DNA of 14,536 nucleotides, taken from the NCBI GenBank assembly GCA_031257135.1, contig JAIRPH010000013.1, positions 1 through 14,536 on the forward strand, in the 5' to 3' direction. Shown here piece after piece: positions 14,336 through 14,536 of this stretch. Numbering within the stretch: the first letter of the stretch is position 1; every line of letters starts with the position of its first letter. The DNA is from Spirochaetaceae bacterium (lineage in GTDB: Bacteria > Spirochaetota > Spirochaetia > Treponematales > Breznakiellaceae). The notes under the pieces are model-generated. The model did no database searches. It saw only the letters and a list, made by a program, of their open reading frames with translations, and was not told the DNA's origin. A program made the position numbers and the translations under genes.

Positions 14336-14364
14336 TTTATAGCGGGTAGTGAATCCCTTGCTAC
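14336..14364 (-). promoter_or_regulatory. Possible promoter of the hprK-holA run
   Basis: On the minus strand TATAAA (14341 to 14336) is a good -10. A 17-base spacer leads to GTAGCA (14364 to 14359), only 3 of 6 matches to TTGACA. One arm of the 13-bp inverted repeat fills most of the spacer. The transcript would start near 14329, giving a leader of about 50 bases. Confidence 0.3.
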
Positions 14365-14402
14365 CGTCGAGGTAATGCTTCCGGCGGACTTCACTACCCG
14401 CT
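14341..14402. repeat. 13-bp inverted repeat between tpiA and hprK
   Basis: AGCGGGTAGTGAA (14341-14353) and TTCACTACCCGCT (14390-14402) are perfect inverted copies separated by 36 bases. Inside, CCG-(TC)-GAGG pairs with CTTC-CGG around a short loop, so a long branched hairpin could form. On the minus strand it lies 16 bases past the tpiA stop but is followed by ATAAAATATC rather than a T-run; on the plus strand CCCCTCCC follows. It could be a factor-dependent terminator for tpiA, an operator, or a dispersed intergenic repeat. Confidence 0.75.
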
Positions 14403-14418
14403 GTCCCCTCCCAACACC

Positions 14419-14536
14419 CTACTTGAACTTGGCGATAGGGACAAAAGTGTCCGCTTTGAGCGCCGCCCCGCCGACCAGCGCGCCGTCGATGTTTTCCTTC
14501 GCCATAAGCTGGGCGGCGTTGTCAGGCTTTACGGAC
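14419..14536 (-). CDS. tpiA: Triosephosphate isomerase, C-terminal end (partial)
   Basis: The minus strand is open from the window edge to TAG (14419-14421). The last 39 residues begin S-V-K-P-D-N-A, which is the G-S-V-x-x-x-N-A phosphate-binding stretch of triosephosphate isomerase. They continue through I-D-G-A-L-V-G-G-A-A-L-K, the second phosphate-binding loop with its G-G pair, and end F-V-P-I-A-K-F-K. The enzyme interconverts dihydroxyacetone phosphate and glyceraldehyde 3-phosphate in glycolysis. The start and catalytic residues lie outside the window. It points the same way as hprK, so read-through from tpiA into hprK is possible. Confidence 0.93.
   Translation of the reverse strand, partial: SVKPDNAAQLMAKENIDGALVGGAALKADTFVPIAKFK

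Noticed and set aside
14341..14402. The inverted repeat as an integron attC site, since some treponemes carry a chromosomal integron
   Set aside because: It lacks the GTTRRRY and RYYYAAC core sites, and the flanking genes are ordinary housekeeping genes.

Overview
The window looks like the chromosome of a spirochaete close to Treponema, at roughly even GC content. The clues are a relaxed lipoprotein signal on a very long ankyrin protein, an hprK-ptsH pair sitting with a two-component system rather than with sugar PTS genes, and a pot-type polyamine operon. This placement is my inference from gene content and protein style; no 16S or other marker lies in the window.

Layout: (1) 1-153 is the 3' end of miaA (+). 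(2) 187-2970 is a 927-residue ankyrin-repeat lipoprotein gene (-), ended by a clear intrinsic terminator that also separates it from convergent miaA. (3) 3087-3168 is a tRNA-Leu(GAG) gene behind a near-consensus promoter, divergent from the ankyrin gene. (4) 3237-8290 is a tight five-gene operon (+): two permeases, ATPase and binding protein of a polyamine-type ABC importer, then an amidohydrolase of the methylthioadenosine/S-adenosylhomocysteine deaminase type. (5) 14276 down to 8320 is a tight six-gene run (-): hprK, ptsH (HPr), an NtrY-like sensor kinase, an NtrC/NtrX-like sigma-54 activator, lexA and holA. Neighbours in this run overlap by 4 to 8 bases or lie less than 10 bases apart. (6) 14277-14418 is an intergenic region with two inverted repeats and a possible promoter, followed by the 3' end of tpiA (-).

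How the genes may work together: the importer operon would bring in polyamines (or a related small solute), and the deaminase would act on a nucleoside side product of polyamine or methyl metabolism. The six-gene run places a serine-phosphorylatable HPr and its kinase/phosphorylase, a membrane sensor with its enhancer-binding regulator, the SOS repressor and the clamp-loader delta subunit on what is probably one transcript. The most interesting points are that arrangement, a possible SOS-like box in the leader of this run, a 13-bp inverted repeat upstream of hprK, a higher-order 50-residue module repeated five times in the ankyrin protein, and a binding protein that seems to have lost its lipobox cysteine. 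I see no mobile element, CRISPR array, rRNA or phage gene.
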